Assembly: GCA_004347685.1 (NCBI GenBank) | Contig: SLTJ01000025.1 | Location: 1 to 64,000, forward strand | Length of the DNA: 64,000 nucleotides | Direction: 5' to 3' | Source: Clostridia bacterium | Lineage (GTDB): Bacteria; Bacillota; DSM-521; Neomoorellales; SLTJ01 | Shown here: piece after piece, positions 34,598 through 43,378 of the stretch | How positions within the stretch are numbered: position 1 is the stretch's first letter | How the letters are laid out: each line of letters begins with the position of its first letter | Position numbers and translations under genes: made by a program | Notes under the pieces: model-generated | What the model was told of the DNA's origin: nothing | Database searches by the model: none | What the model saw: only the letters and a program-made list of their open reading frames with translations

Positions 34598-34694
34598 CCG
34601 CCAGGGCCCGATACTTCGGCCGACAACCAATCCCCTCGGTCAATATCACGCCCTTATTCCACCAGAGAGGCTTAAATCACCGCAAACCGCCGTC

Positions 34695-34723
34695 TTGACT
34701 TGCCCCGAAGAATGTGCTAATAT
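34695..34723 (+). promoter_or_regulatory. Promoter of tRNA-Leu
   Basis: TTGACT (34695-34700), 17-nt spacer, TAATAT (34718-34723), about 20 nt before the mature tRNA 5' end. Confidence 0.7.
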
Positions 34724-34743
34724 ACCGGACAGATAAAAGATAC

Positions 34744-34828
34744 GTCGGAGTGGCGGAACAGGCAGACGCGTACGTTTGAGGGGCGTATGGCAACAGCCGT
34801 GGGGGTTCAAGTCCCCCCTCCGACACCA
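34744..34828 (+). tRNA. tRNA-Leu (anticodon GAG)
   Basis: 85 nt including an encoded CCA end. Acceptor stem GTCGGAG/CTCCGAC (34744-34750 with 34818-34824), anticodon stem TACGT/GCGTA with loop TTGAGGG (anticodon GAG), a long variable arm typical of class II tRNAs, and the T-loop GTTCAAGTC. It reads CUC and CUU leucine codons. Confidence 0.95.
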
Positions 34829-35004
34829 ACCTTATCCGCACCAAGGATAATCTTGAAGGTGACATCGACGCGGTCACGAAACACCTTACAGGCGCGTAGC
34901 CTGGCCCCCAGCACTTCGTAGTCCAGGGCCCCGTCTTCCACCGCCTTGACGATGTTCTCTATTTTCCCCTCCACTTCGGTGCTCTGCATGGATGCCTTTG
35001 ACAT
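34807..35004 (-). CDS. Small protein overlapping the tRNA-Leu 3' end (possible recombinase remnant)
   Basis: 65 residues from ATG 35004; the last seven or so codons read through the tRNA 3' half on the opposite strand. The helical part ([31 protein letters not shown]) and VDVTFKIIL resemble, loosely, the C-terminal tails of large serine recombinases. A recombinase end abutting a tRNA gene would fit the scar of an excised element. This is speculative, and the frame may simply be non-coding. Confidence 0.35.
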   Translation of the reverse strand: MSKASMQSTEVEGKIENIVKAVEDGALDYEVLGARLRACKVFRDRVDVTFKIILGADKVGVGGGT

Positions 35005-35073
35005 TACCAGATTTTTTGCCTCAATATGCGGAAGTTGGGCTTAATCAAAAAAGCACCACCAGCACGACGGGGC

Positions 35074-35102
35074 TTGCAATGTTACATTGAGTGTGATATT
35101 AT
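35074..35102 (+). promoter_or_regulatory. Promoter with overlapping dyad before a mini-gene
   Basis: TTGCAA (35074-35079), 17-nt spacer, TATTAT (35097-35102). The near-palindrome tgatattatatca (35094-35106) covers the -10 element and could be an operator. Confidence 0.5.
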
Positions 35103-35136
35103 ATCATGTGAAGCGTGATATTTAGGAGTGGTCGTA

Positions 35137-35244
35137 ATGCCAGGCAAACTGTTTCCCACCGGCGGCCCTGTTCCCGAAGAGGATATTAGTGTGGCCTACG
35201 CCCGGTACCTGCGGGAGCAGGCCGAACGGCGCGGCGACTGGTAA
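35137..35244 (+). CDS. 35-residue hypothetical protein
   Basis: MPGKLFPTGGPVPEEDISVA then YARYLREQAERRGDW, starting with ATG at 35137 and GGAG 8 nt upstream, with a plausible promoter and a terminator at 35329-35363. I do not recognise it. The complete expression signals make a real mini-gene or a gene remnant likely. Confidence 0.4.
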   Translation: MPGKLFPTGGPVPEEDISVAYARYLREQAERRGDW

Positions 35245-35328
35245 TATTGCGGAAGCAGAAGGAGACCTGACCCGACCGGCCGCCCCAGTTTCGCAGCAAC
35301 TACTGCCGGTAGCCATTAAGGGTATAAG

Positions 35329-35363
35329 AAAACCCCGCAGACACAAGCGCTACGAGGTTTTTT
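35329..35363 (+). terminator. Terminator, probably bidirectional
   Basis: AAAACCCCG (35329-35337) pairs with CGAGGTTTT (35353-35361) with one mismatch, followed by TT on the plus strand; a T-rich flank is also present on the minus strand. It lies between the mini-gene and the convergent anti-sigma gene. Confidence 0.55.
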
Positions 35364-35454
35364 GCTTTTCCCTGGCCAAGCGGCATCCCCGACCGGGATA
35401 AAATTTTACGGTCATGGTTCCAGGGGGACGGGTTACCCGCTATGAACCCGGGTC

Positions 35455-36705
35455 TTACCTGCCCGGCGCCGCCGGCTCACGGCCCTGCAGGGTGATGTTA
35501 ATCACGCCCCAGGAAAACTGCTCTTCCAGGTTCTTCAGCTCTTGTTCCCGTGCCAGTTTCTGCTGCTCCACCAAGGCGAGGAGCTGGCGCACGTAGGCCG
35601 TGCCCTGGCCGCCCTGTAGCTGCTGGCGGTAACTGGCAGCCTCCTTTTCGAGGCTCTGCAGTTTGCTCAGGGTCTGCTGGTACTGGGCGCTCAGGTCGGG
35701 TTCTTCCACCGTCACTGCCACCGGCACGCCCACAGCTTTAATTGTCTCCAGGGTTTCGGTGAATCTCTCAGGTGGTACCAGCACGCTCACCGGCCCGGCT
35801 GCCGCGGTATACGATACCTCCACCCTGCCTCCGGCCGTCTGGGCCGCAGCGGCAATCCTGTTCCGAGCCACGTCCGGGTTGTTTACTTGCAAAGTGAGGC
35901 TGGCCCGGTGGGCCACCGGCACTGTTGTCTGGACTGGGGCTGCAGGCTCCGCCCCGCGCTGTTCTTGCACTCCGGCTGCGGTTACCTCGCGGGAAACACT
36001 GCCGGTGCTGTCGCCGTCACCCTTCGCTGCCGGCCCTGTCACCGGGGTACCCCCGGCTTGACCGGAAATCGCAGCCTCGCCCTCTGATGTCGGCTTGGTC
36101 TGTGGCTGGCCGGCCCCCTTGTCACCCTCTTTATCGTTCCCGCCCACTCTACCCGGGAGGGCCGCGCCGTCACTTCCCGGGCCCTCCGAGGTAACCGCTC
36201 CCCCTCCCGGCGCGACTGGCGGCTGGCTGCCGGGGGTCCGCCCGCCACCCTGAAGGCGAGCATCCATATCCAGCCGGGAAACAGAATCCGTCCCCGTCCC
36301 AGCCCGCGTCTCCTCGTTCAGCGCCACGGTGACACCCGCCTGACCGTTGCCGGCTACGTGACGTACCAGGGCCGGACCCAGGAAGTTCAAGGAAAATACC
36401 ACTAGCAGGATGGCTGCCGCCGCACCGGCCAGGGGCCAAAGCACCCGCCGGCGCTCGGCCCCCACCCGCTGCCTTCTTCGCACCTCGGACATCCGACCCT
36501 GCAGGGTAGCGACCAGGTGTGGCGGCGGCGTAACGCTAGGCAAAGTCCGCAGCATATCTCTTACCACCTGCAGCCCGGCCAGAGCCTCGCGGCACGTGAC
36601 GCAGGCGGCCACATGGCCCTCTACTTCTGTGGTCCTTGCTGCCGGAAGCTCTCGGTCCAGATAGGCCGACAGCTCATCTTCAACCAGCCAATCGCAGGTT
36701 GCCAT
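35455..36705 (-). CDS. Membrane anti-sigma factor with zf-HC2 and DUF4349 domains
   Basis: 416 residues, ATG start. Residues 1-45 form the zinc-binding anti-sigma domain, with C-x-x-x-(spacing)-H-x3-C-x2-C visible (CDWLV...EGHVAACVTCREAL). One membrane helix lies at about residues 90-112 (LAGAAAAILLVVFSLNFLG). A long low-complexity Gly/Ala/Thr/Pro region leads to a C-terminal DUF4349-type domain with a coiled coil (SLTLQVNNPDVARNRIAAAAQTAGG, QYQQTLSKLQSLEKEAASYRQQL). I infer that it holds the sigma factor encoded 15 nt upstream and releases it on an external signal sensed by the DUF4349 part. Confidence 0.85.
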   Translation of the reverse strand: MATCDWLVEDELSAYLDRELPAARTTEVEGHVAACVTCREALAGLQVVRDMLRTLPSVTPPPHLVATLQGRMSEVRRRQRVGAERRRVLWPLAGAAAAILLVVFSLNFLGPALVRHVAGNGQAGVTVALNEETRAGTGTDSVSRLDMDARLQGGGRTPGSQPPVAPGGGAVTSEGPGSDGAALPGRVGGNDKEGDKGAGQPQTKPTSEGEAAISGQAGGTPVTGPAAKGDGDSTGSVSREVTAAGVQEQRGAEPAAPVQTTVPVAHRASLTLQVNNPDVARNRIAAAAQTAGGRVEVSYTAAAGPVSVLVPPERFTETLETIKAVGVPVAVTVEEPDLSAQYQQTLSKLQSLEKEAASYRQQLQGGQGTAYVRQLLALVEQQKLAREQELKNLEEQFSWGVINITLQGREPAAPGR

Positions 36706-36720
36706 GCTTTCACCCTCTTA

Positions 36721-37320
36721 CTACATTAGACGTAAAAAGGGGGTAAAAAGTTCCCGGTTAGCCGTGATTTTCTCCTGTAGGAGGTGCCGCCCCCGGTTCA
36801 GGCGTGACCGCACCGTACCCTTGGAGCAGCGGAGAATGCTGGCAATCTCGTCATAGGTAAAACCCTCTATATCCCGCAAGATTACCGCCAGGCGGTATTC
36901 CCGGGGCAACTCGTTCAACAACTTTTGGATGGCCTCGCTATCAAGCCGGCTTTCCACCAGGGCTTCCGGTGATTGGGACCAGTCCTCCAGCTCCCGGTCC
37001 ACCTCGCCTTGCTCCGTGGCTATGACCTCATCCAGGGAAATGCTGGGCCGCCCTGACCGCCGCCGCCGGTTATCCCGGCAAAGGTTGGTGGCGATCTGGT
37101 ACAGCCAGGTCCGGAAGGTGGCTTCCTGACGGAAACCGGGCATTGACTGGTAGGCCCGGATGAATATCTCCTGCGCCAGATCGCTGGCATCTTCCCGGTT
37201 GCCGGTGTAGCGGTAGGCCAGGTTAAAGAGCGCCTTTTGATAGCGAATCACCAGGGCCTCAAAGGCGGCTGCCTCCCCGGCTTTTACCCGTTCTACCAGG
37301 TCTTCGTCGCTCAGGCTCAC
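36721..37320 (-). CDS. ECF RNA polymerase sigma factor (SigW-like)
   Basis: 199 residues from GTG 37320 (MSLSDEDLVERVKAGEAAAFEALV). Region 2 is seen as YRYTGNREDASDLAQEIFIRAYQSMPGFRQEATFRTWLYQIATNL and region 4 as LPREYRLAVILRDIEGFTYDEIASILRCSKGTVRSRLNRGR. ECF factors direct transcription of envelope-stress or metal-response genes. The linked anti-sigma factor supports that role. A TGAAAC about 80 nt upstream could be part of an autoregulated -35 element, but no good -10 partner is seen. Confidence 0.9.
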   Translation of the reverse strand: MSLSDEDLVERVKAGEAAAFEALVIRYQKALFNLAYRYTGNREDASDLAQEIFIRAYQSMPGFRQEATFRTWLYQIATNLCRDNRRRRSGRPSISLDEVIATEQGEVDRELEDWSQSPEALVESRLDSEAIQKLLNELPREYRLAVILRDIEGFTYDEIASILRCSKGTVRSRLNRGRHLLQEKITANRELFTPFLRLM

Positions 37321-37584
37321 ACCACAGCCTCCCTCCCGGCGGTCAAAGGTAGGAGGTCGGCCCCTGCAAAAACCCGCCGGCGGAGTTTCAAAGTCTGGCG
37401 TTCGTTCACGGATTCGTTCATGGATAAGTAATTCGGCCACGCCGTGAATTTTCCTTGTGGAATTTGCAAGAAAGGTAATCTGCTGCCAGCCGGCAGGAGA
37501 AACCATGAAATGGGCGAAATGTATTTCTTAGCGCAGAAAGAGCCGGCCGGGCAGCCGGCCGCGCAAACACAGGGAGGTATCAGC

Positions 37585-38442
37585 ATGCAGGTGAACAAAA
37601 TAATGGTAGCCGGTGCCGGGCAGATGGGGCACGGCATTGCTCAGGTGGCGGCCCAGGCGGGCTTTACTACCTACGTCTACGATGTCAAGGATGAATTCGT
37701 CCAACGCGGCACCGGCAACATTCGCAAGAACCTGGACCGCCAAGTAGAGAAGGGCAAACTGCCGGCAGAAACGCGGGACGCGATTGCAGCGCGGCTCATC
37801 CCTACCACCGACTTGAACATGGCCCGGGAAGCAGACGTGGTGATCGAAGCTATTCCGGAAGATATGGAGCTGAAAAAAGACTTTTTCCGCCAGGTGGATG
37901 CTATCTGCCCGCCCCATACCGTCCTGGCTTCTAATACCTCGGCCATCCCCATCACCAAGCTGGCTGCGGCCACCGACCGCCCGGGCAAGGTGGCCGGTAT
38001 GCATTTCATGAACCCGGTACCGGTGATGCAGCTTGTGGAAATTGTGGAAGGCAACCAGACCTCCCCGGAAACCCTCCAGACTATCGAAGAGCTGGCCACA
38101 GCCTTCGGCAAAGTGTCTGTAAAGGCTAAGGATTACCCGGGCTTCCTCTCCACCCGGCTGGTGATCCCCTTTATCAATGAAGCCCTTTATTCCCTATACG
38201 AAGGCCGCGGCACCCTGGAGGACATCGAGAAATGCGCTAAACTGGGGTTAAATCATCCCATGGGTCCCTTTGAGTGGCTGGACTTCGTAGGGCTGGACTC
38301 CATCCTGGCCATCATGCAGAACCTGTACCAATCGTTTGGCGATACACGCTACTTCCCCTGCCCGCTGCTGGTCCAGATGGTCCAGGCCGGGCGGCTGGGC
38401 CGCAAGGTAGGCCGGGGTTTCTACGAATACAGTAATAAGTAG
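37585..38442 (+). CDS. hbd: 3-hydroxybutyryl-CoA dehydrogenase
   Basis: 285 residues, ATG start at 37585 (GGGAGGT upstream); the frame extends 141 nt further but lacks a good start there. Rossmann NAD motif GAGQMGHGIAQVAA, the catalytic region (SNTSAIPITKLA, GMHFMNPVPVMQLVEIV), and the C-terminal helical domain (KDYPGFLSTRLVIPFINEAL, LGLNHPMGPFEWLDFVGLD). It interconverts acetoacetyl-CoA and 3-hydroxybutyryl-CoA. A thiolase is encoded at 48.8-50.0 kb, but the other genes of the pathway are not in the window. Confidence 0.92.
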   Translation: MQVNKIMVAGAGQMGHGIAQVAAQAGFTTYVYDVKDEFVQRGTGNIRKNLDRQVEKGKLPAETRDAIAARLIPTTDLNMAREADVVIEAIPEDMELKKDFFRQVDAICPPHTVLASNTSAIPITKLAAATDRPGKVAGMHFMNPVPVMQLVEIVEGNQTSPETLQTIEELATAFGKVSVKAKDYPGFLSTRLVIPFINEALYSLYEGRGTLEDIEKCAKLGLNHPMGPFEWLDFVGLDSILAIMQNLYQSFGDTRYFPCPLLVQMVQAGRLGRKVGRGFYEYSNK

Positions 38443-38482
38443 CCCGCGCCTGGGGGTATACGTCAACCCCGACAGGGCGGCC

Positions 38483-39388
38483 CTAACTTCTACCCCCCGG
38501 TCCCATCCCGGCCTGCACCAGCATCTGCCGCAAGGATTCCTCCTCGGCCGGGGTAACGTCCACCAGGGGCAGGCGCGGCCGGCCCACTGGGTGGCCCAAA
38601 AACCGCAAGGCCGCCTTGACCGGAACCGGATTGGTGGTGATAAACAGACCCTTAAAAACGGGGAACAACTGGTAGTGCAACTGCCTGGCCCGCTGTAGGT
38701 GGCCGGAGATAAAGGCCTGCACCATCTCCTGGATCTGGGGGCCGACGATGTGGGAGGCCACGCTGACCACCCCGGCCGCTCCCAGGGCCAGCATGGGCAG
38801 GGTCAGGGAATCGTCGCCGCTGTAGATCGTCAGCTTATCCTTCACCAGACCGGCGATTTCGCTTACCTGGTCCAGACTGCCGCTGGCCTCCTTCAGGGCC
38901 ACCACGTTTTCCTCCTCGGCCAGCCTGGCCACCGTCGCCGGCAGCAGGTTGGTACCGGTGCGGCCGGGGATATTGTACAGCATGACCGGCAGGGCCGTGG
39001 ACCTGGCAATCTGGGTAAAGTGCCGGTACAGCCCTTCTTGGGAGGGCTTGTTATAGTACGGGACCACCAGCATTACCCCGTCTACGCCCAAGGCTTCGGC
39101 CCTGGCCGTAAGCTCAATGCTGGCGGCGGTGTTGTTGCCCCCAGTGCCGGCCAGCACCCGGGCCCGGGAGCCCACCGCTTCCTTTATCGCCTTGAACAGG
39201 GTGACCTTCTCCTCGGTACTGAGAACCGGCGATTCCCCGGTACTGCCGGAGACCACCAAGCCGTCACTACCGTTATTGACCAGGTGGTCGGCCAGTTTCT
39301 GGGCCGCTTCTACGTCCAGGCTCTGGTCTTCCTTAAAGGGCGTAACTATGGCGGTAATCACCCGCCCGAAATCCGTCAAATCTGCCAC
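38483..39388 (-). CDS. dapA: 4-hydroxy-tetrahydrodipicolinate synthase
   Basis: About 301 residues from GTG 39388; TTG at 39379 ([15 protein letters not shown]) is an equally good start. It is a class I aldolase with the Schiff-base Lys in [11 protein letters not shown] and the Tyr in [13 protein letters not shown]. It condenses pyruvate with aspartate semialdehyde in lysine and diaminopimelate synthesis and provides the precursor for dipicolinate. It follows asd by 16 nt. Confidence 0.93.
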   Translation of the reverse strand: MADLTDFGRVITAIVTPFKEDQSLDVEAAQKLADHLVNNGSDGLVVSGSTGESPVLSTEEKVTLFKAIKEAVGSRARVLAGTGGNNTAASIELTARAEALGVDGVMLVVPYYNKPSQEGLYRHFTQIARSTALPVMLYNIPGRTGTNLLPATVARLAEEENVVALKEASGSLDQVSEIAGLVKDKLTIYSGDDSLTLPMLALGAAGVVSVASHIVGPQIQEMVQAFISGHLQRARQLHYQLFPVFKGLFITTNPVPVKAALRFLGHPVGRPRLPLVDVTPAEEESLRQMLVQAGMGPGGRS

Positions 39389-39404
39389 CGCCTTTGAATG
39401 GAAT

Positions 39405-40415
39405 CTACAGCATCCCGTACTCCCGGAGCACCTCGGCGATCTGCACCGCATTGGTGGCCGCACCTTTGCGCAGGTTGTCGGCCACTACCCAGAGGTTAAG
39501 GCCGTTAGCCACCGTATTATCTTCCCGGATACGGCCCACGAATACCTCATCCCGGCCGCTGGCCGTGAACGGCATGGGGTAGAGGCCTGCCGCCGGGTCA
39601 TCCTGGATCACAATGCCGGGAGCCCGCCGCAGGATCTCCCTGGCTTCGGCCGCGGCGAGTTTTTTCTCGGTTTCCACGTTCACCGCCTCGGCGTGCCCGT
39701 TTACCACCGGCACCCGCACACAGGTGGCCGTTACCGGGATATCCGCCCCCATGATCTTATGGGTCTCGTTTACCATCTTCATTTCTTCCTTGGTCGAGCC
39801 GTCCGGGAGGAAAACGTCAATATGAGGGAACAGGTTAAAGGCGATACGCTGCGGCAGCACCGCCGGCTGTGCTTCCCGCCCCTCCAGGGCCGCCCGGATC
39901 TGCTCCAAAAGCTCGGCGATGGCGTCGCTGCCGGCTCCGGAGATGGCCTGATAGGTGCTCACCACCACCCGGCGAAGGCCGGCGGCGTCGTACAGGGGTT
40001 TCAAGGCTACCACCATCTGGATGGTGGAGCAATTGGGGTTGGCGATAATCCCATGGTGCCCCCGCACCGCCTCGGGATTGACCTCCGGCACCACCAGAGG
40101 CACGTCCGGATCCAGGCGGAAGGTGCTGGAATTATCAATAACCACGGCCCCGTGCCGGACCGCTTCGCCGGCAAATTCCTTGCTGGCGTCGCCTCCGGCA
40201 AACAAGGCCAGATGCACCCCGGCAAACGAGGCGGGTGTCGTCTCTTGGACCGTCACCTCTTGCCCGGCAAAGAAAACCTTCTTCCCGGCCGAACGGCTGG
40301 TGGCCAGCACCTTGATCTCCGCCACCGGAAAATGCCGCTCGGCCAGGACCGCCAGCATGGCTTCGCCTACCGCTCCGGTTCCTACTACCGCTACATTTAA
40401 TCGTGCCATATGCAT
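39405..40415 (-). CDS. asd: Aspartate-semialdehyde dehydrogenase
   Basis: 336 residues; an ATG two codons in (40409) may be the true start. NADP-binding [14 protein letters not shown], catalytic Cys in [13 protein letters not shown], and the catalytic His near the C-terminus. It reduces aspartyl phosphate to aspartate semialdehyde. The gene order dpaA-dpaB-asd-dapA follows Bacillus, without the dapG aspartokinase. Confidence 0.95.
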   Translation of the reverse strand: MHMARLNVAVVGTGAVGEAMLAVLAERHFPVAEIKVLATSRSAGKKVFFAGQEVTVQETTPASFAGVHLALFAGGDASKEFAGEAVRHGAVVIDNSSTFRLDPDVPLVVPEVNPEAVRGHHGIIANPNCSTIQMVVALKPLYDAAGLRRVVVSTYQAISGAGSDAIAELLEQIRAALEGREAQPAVLPQRIAFNLFPHIDVFLPDGSTKEEMKMVNETHKIMGADIPVTATCVRVPVVNGHAEAVNVETEKKLAAAEAREILRRAPGIVIQDDPAAGLYPMPFTASGRDEVFVGRIREDNTVANGLNLWVVADNLRKGAATNAVQIAEVLREYGML

Positions 40416-40673
40416 GTGTGGCCTGCCGGTCGAACCACCCCTCTATTCTTTGACCGGCAGGAACCGCTCGCCCTCCTTCTTCCCGCGCTCCGCCATTTTC
40501 TCCTGATACCTTATCATATCACCGGCCAGGATGCAACCCTCACCCGCACCGGACAGCGAGCCCGACAAAGCCTGGCGAAGTTTTGCGAGCGACTTCTTAA
40601 CCCGGACTAGCCGGAGCCGATAACCGCACCTGACTTTCTTTCCATTTCGCGAAGATGTGTCGGAAGTAAGGGC
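40416..40673 (-). other. 258-nt gap between dpaB and asd, with promoter-like element and 17-codon frame
   Basis: On the minus strand an extended -10 (TGATATGAT, ATCATA at 40513-40518) lies upstream of a small frame, MAERGKKEGERFLPVKE, with AGGAG before its ATG, ending shortly before asd. It may be a leader peptide or chance. No lysine riboswitch is recognised. Confidence 0.35.
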
Positions 40674-41258
40674 CTAGTAGCTGCGGAGCACAGGCTGCAC
40701 CTGCCGCCCCTCCAAAGCGCCGGCCACTGTCTCCGGCAGAAGCTCCATGTGGGCCACCAGGGAACTTACCTTGCCTGCCGGGTCATCCTGCCCGAAGGGC
40801 ACGAAGTAGATATGGCGGGTGTTGAGCAATACGCCTAGATTCCGCGCATTCATGCCCAGGCCGTCATTGGTGGCGATGGCCAGGACTACCGGCCTCTGGT
40901 TGCGGATACAGGCCTTGGCGGCCATGAGCACCGCGGTGTCGGTGATGCCGTTGGCCAGTTTAGCCAGGGTATTGCCGGTACAGGGCGCAATGACCAGGAT
41001 GTCGAGGAGTTTTTTGGGTCCGATGGGTTCGGCGGTCACTATGCTCTTGATCGGCTGTCTTCCGGCCATTTCCGTCAGACTCCGCATCCATTCCGCCGCC
41101 GGGCCAAACCGGGTATCCGTGCTTTCCGCGGCCGGGGAAACAATAGGAATGACTTCAGCTCCTAATGACAAAATTGTCTGCAACTGTGGCCATACCTGGG
41201 CAAAGGTACAATGAGAACCGGTAAGGGCAAAGCCCACTTTCTTACCTGCCAGCTCCAT
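40674..41258 (-). CDS. dpaB: Dipicolinate synthase subunit B
   Basis: 194 residues from ATG 41258, which has AGGAGG 8 nt upstream. It is a flavoprotein-like fold: MELAGKKVGFALTGSHCTFAQVWP, LVIAPCTGNTLAKLANGITDT, VLAIATNDGLGMNARNLG. With subunit A it makes dipicolinic acid, the spore core chelator, from dihydrodipicolinate in the mother cell during sporulation. It lies 12 nt from dpaA. Confidence 0.93.
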   Translation of the reverse strand: MELAGKKVGFALTGSHCTFAQVWPQLQTILSLGAEVIPIVSPAAESTDTRFGPAAEWMRSLTEMAGRQPIKSIVTAEPIGPKKLLDILVIAPCTGNTLAKLANGITDTAVLMAAKACIRNQRPVVLAIATNDGLGMNARNLGVLLNTRHIYFVPFGQDDPAGKVSSLVAHMELLPETVAGALEGRQVQPVLRSY

Positions 41259-41270
41259 AGCCGCCACCTC

Positions 41271-42158
41271 CTACCCCGAGTTTTGGCGAATTATCCTGGG
41301 GATGACGGCGGCCAAAACCTTGCCGGCGGTGAGCGGCGCCACCTTGCCCGGAAGGCCGGGGGCCAAAACGGCCTTGCGCTCGAGTTTTTGCGCTGCCTGG
41401 AAGTCAGTACCTCCGGGAGCCGAGGCCAGGTCAATAATCAGCACTTCCGGCAAGGTCGCGGCCAGGACCATTTCGGTGAGCACCGGGGCTGGGACGGTAT
41501 TAAAGACTATCTGGGCCCGGCCGATCTCGGCGGGCAAACTACCGAAGGCGCAGGTGGAATAGCCGGCAGCCCAGGCTTTGGCCAGGGCCGCCCGGCTGCG
41601 GGCGACCACGGTTGTCCTGGCGTGCAGGCCGGCCAGCCGCTCCGCCAGCACCTGCCCCACCCGGCCGAAACCGAGGACAAAGGCCTCGCACCCGTGGATG
41701 GTGATGGGCAGCATATGCATGGCCATCTCCAAGGCGCCTTCAGCCGTAGGGACGGCGTTGAGAACAGCCACCTCGTCTTCCTCGGCAATTTCCACCAGCC
41801 GAAAACCGAACTTCCCCGCCCATTGCCGCAGGAAGGGCTTAGCCGTACCTATTATTACCAGCGTCCCCGGCGCGAGGCGGCTGAACACCTCCCAAGTAAT
41901 CTGCACCTTTTCGCTGGCGAAAACGGCCCGGACCACACCCTGATCATCCGTGCCCGGCATGGGTAAAATAACCACCTGGGCCCCCTCTACCGCCCCGGCC
42001 ACCGTGTCCACCAGCTTGATCCCAGCCAGCTCCGGTCTAGGCGGGTAGCCGGTAACCACCACCTCGGCTCCGGCCCTGGCCAGGGCCGGAATGAGGACGA
42101 GTTCGCGCTCGTCACCACCTAGCACTGCCACCCGGATTCCTTCCAGGCCGGTTTCCAT
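41271..42158 (-). CDS. dpaA: Dipicolinate synthase subunit A
   Basis: 295 residues, ATG start. It has a C-terminal NAD(P)-binding region (AFVLGFGRVGQVLAERLAG) related to S-adenosylhomocysteine hydrolase and an N-terminal domain with VAVLGGDERELVLIPALARAG. It is the catalytic partner of dpaB. Its presence argues strongly for an endospore-former. The 76 nt before it contain catattgat, similar to but not a clean match for a mother-cell sigma-E/K -10 element. Confidence 0.93.
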   Translation of the reverse strand: METGLEGIRVAVLGGDERELVLIPALARAGAEVVVTGYPPRPELAGIKLVDTVAGAVEGAQVVILPMPGTDDQGVVRAVFASEKVQITWEVFSRLAPGTLVIIGTAKPFLRQWAGKFGFRLVEIAEEDEVAVLNAVPTAEGALEMAMHMLPITIHGCEAFVLGFGRVGQVLAERLAGLHARTTVVARSRAALAKAWAAGYSTCAFGSLPAEIGRAQIVFNTVPAPVLTEMVLAATLPEVLIIDLASAPGGTDFQAAQKLERKAVLAPGLPGKVAPLTAGKVLAAVIPRIIRQNSG

Positions 42159-42234
42159 GCCACCTGAATACCCCCAAGTTTAAGTTACTCTATCAATATG
42201 AAACCCGGGGGGCAGGGGTGCTTGTCCCTAAAAT

Positions 42235-43035
42235 CTACATGATCGTCTCGATTATCCGGTCCAGCCCGTACACCAGGCCCCTGAAATTGCCTACCTGGCG
42301 GATGCCGAGCAATACCCCGGGCATAAAGGATTCGCGACTCAAGGAGTCGTGGCGGATGGTCAACGTTTCCCCCTGGCCGCCGAAAATCACCTCTTGGTGG
42401 GCCACCAGCCCGGGCAGGCGGACGCTGTGGATCTTGATCCCCTGGTAGTCGCCGCCCCGGACTCCGGCCAGCCTTTCCAGTTCCGGCTCAGGCGCCGGCC
42501 TGTTTTCTCTCTCCTGCTGGATCAGTTCCGCCGTCTTCAGGGCCGTGCCTGAAGGGGCATCCTTCTTCTGGTCATGGTGCAGCTCAATAATCTCCACGCT
42601 GGGAAAGAATCTGGCCGCGGCCCGGGAAAACTGCATCATGAGCACCGCGCCGATGGCGAAGTTAGGGGCCACCAGGGCTCCCACCTGCTTTTCTTCGCAC
42701 AGGGCGTGCAGTTCGTCCAACTGGCGGTTGGTAAGGCCGGTGGTGCCTATCACCGGGCTGACGCCGGCGGCGACAGCCACCTTGGCGTTATCCAACGCCG
42801 CCTCAGACTGGGTAAAATCAACCACCACGCCGGGGCCGGTATCCCTGATCACCCGGGCCAGGTCGTTGCTGATCTTCACCCCGACCGCCTGGATACCGGC
42901 CAAGGCGGAAACTTCTTCGCCAACGTTGGCTACGTCAACTGCCCCCACTAGCACCATATCTTCCTGTTCCGAGACAGCGTGACAAACCTGCCGCCCCATA
43001 CGGCCGCTGGCTCCAGTTACTACTACCCGGATCAT
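42235..43035 (-). CDS. dapB: 4-hydroxy-tetrahydrodipicolinate reductase
   Basis: 266 residues from ATG 43035 (GGAGAGAGGAC upstream). NAD(P)-binding TGASGRMGRQVCH and the active-site region EIIELHHDQKKDAPSGTALKTAE with the catalytic His and Lys. It reduces hydroxytetrahydrodipicolinate in diaminopimelate synthesis. It competes with DpaA/B for the product of DapA, whose gene is in the same cluster. Confidence 0.95.
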   Translation of the reverse strand: MIRVVVTGASGRMGRQVCHAVSEQEDMVLVGAVDVANVGEEVSALAGIQAVGVKISNDLARVIRDTGPGVVVDFTQSEAALDNAKVAVAAGVSPVIGTTGLTNRQLDELHALCEEKQVGALVAPNFAIGAVLMMQFSRAAARFFPSVEIIELHHDQKKDAPSGTALKTAELIQQERENRPAPEPELERLAGVRGGDYQGIKIHSVRLPGLVAHQEVIFGGQGETLTIRHDSLSRESFMPGVLLGIRQVGNFRGLVYGLDRIIETIM

Positions 43036-43079
43036 GTCCTCTCTCCTTTCACCCAAGCCCGAAAATGGAAGTCAGAAAC

Positions 43080-43110
43080 AGGAGGCCGCTATCTTGCGGG
43101 CGGCCTCCTA
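43080..43110 (-). terminator. Terminator of ymxH
   Basis: AGGAGGCCGC (43080-43089) pairs perfectly with GCGGCCTCCT (43100-43109); on the minus strand it is followed by tgtttctg. It overlaps the ymxH stop codon. Confidence 0.6.
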
Positions 43111-43371
43111 GTAGCTCTGGCGGTAGGCCATTACCTGGTTCTGATCCAGATCCACGACCAGTACCTCCAGACCGACCTTCTTCACTGCTTCCCAGGGGAT
43201 GGTGAGATTCTGGCGGCCGCCGAGAACGCTCCACCCCCGCGCCGGCACCACCAGGGCCACAATCATCCCGGTCTGGGGGTCTATAATCAAATCCGAAGCC
43301 ATCATATGCCCCATCCTGGTACCGTCATAAATATTAATGATCTCCTTGCCTATCAGCTCGCTGAACCGCAC
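43108..43371 (-). CDS. ymxH: YlmC/YmxH family PRC-barrel sporulation protein
   Basis: 87 residues, ATG start. MRFSELIGKEIINIYDGTRMG then DLIIDPQTGMIVALVV and IPWEAVKKVGLEVLVVDL form the PRC-barrel pattern. In Bacillus ymxH lies between the M16 peptidase gene and dpaA, close to the order here, and is linked with sporulation. The biochemical role is unknown. Confidence 0.85.
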   Translation of the reverse strand: MRFSELIGKEIINIYDGTRMGHMMASDLIIDPQTGMIVALVVPARGWSVLGGRQNLTIPWEAVKKVGLEVLVVDLDQNQVMAYRQSY

Positions 43372-43378
43372 CGGAGCT

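Noticed and set aside
37321-37440. ECF-type autoregulatory promoter upstream of the sigma gene
   Set aside because: TGAAAC is present, but no CGTA-like -10 element lies at 16-17 nt.
42159-42234. Sigma-K or sigma-E promoter before dpaA
   Set aside because: catattgat resembles a -10 element but does not fit the spacing and last bases of either consensus, and no -35 partner is clear.
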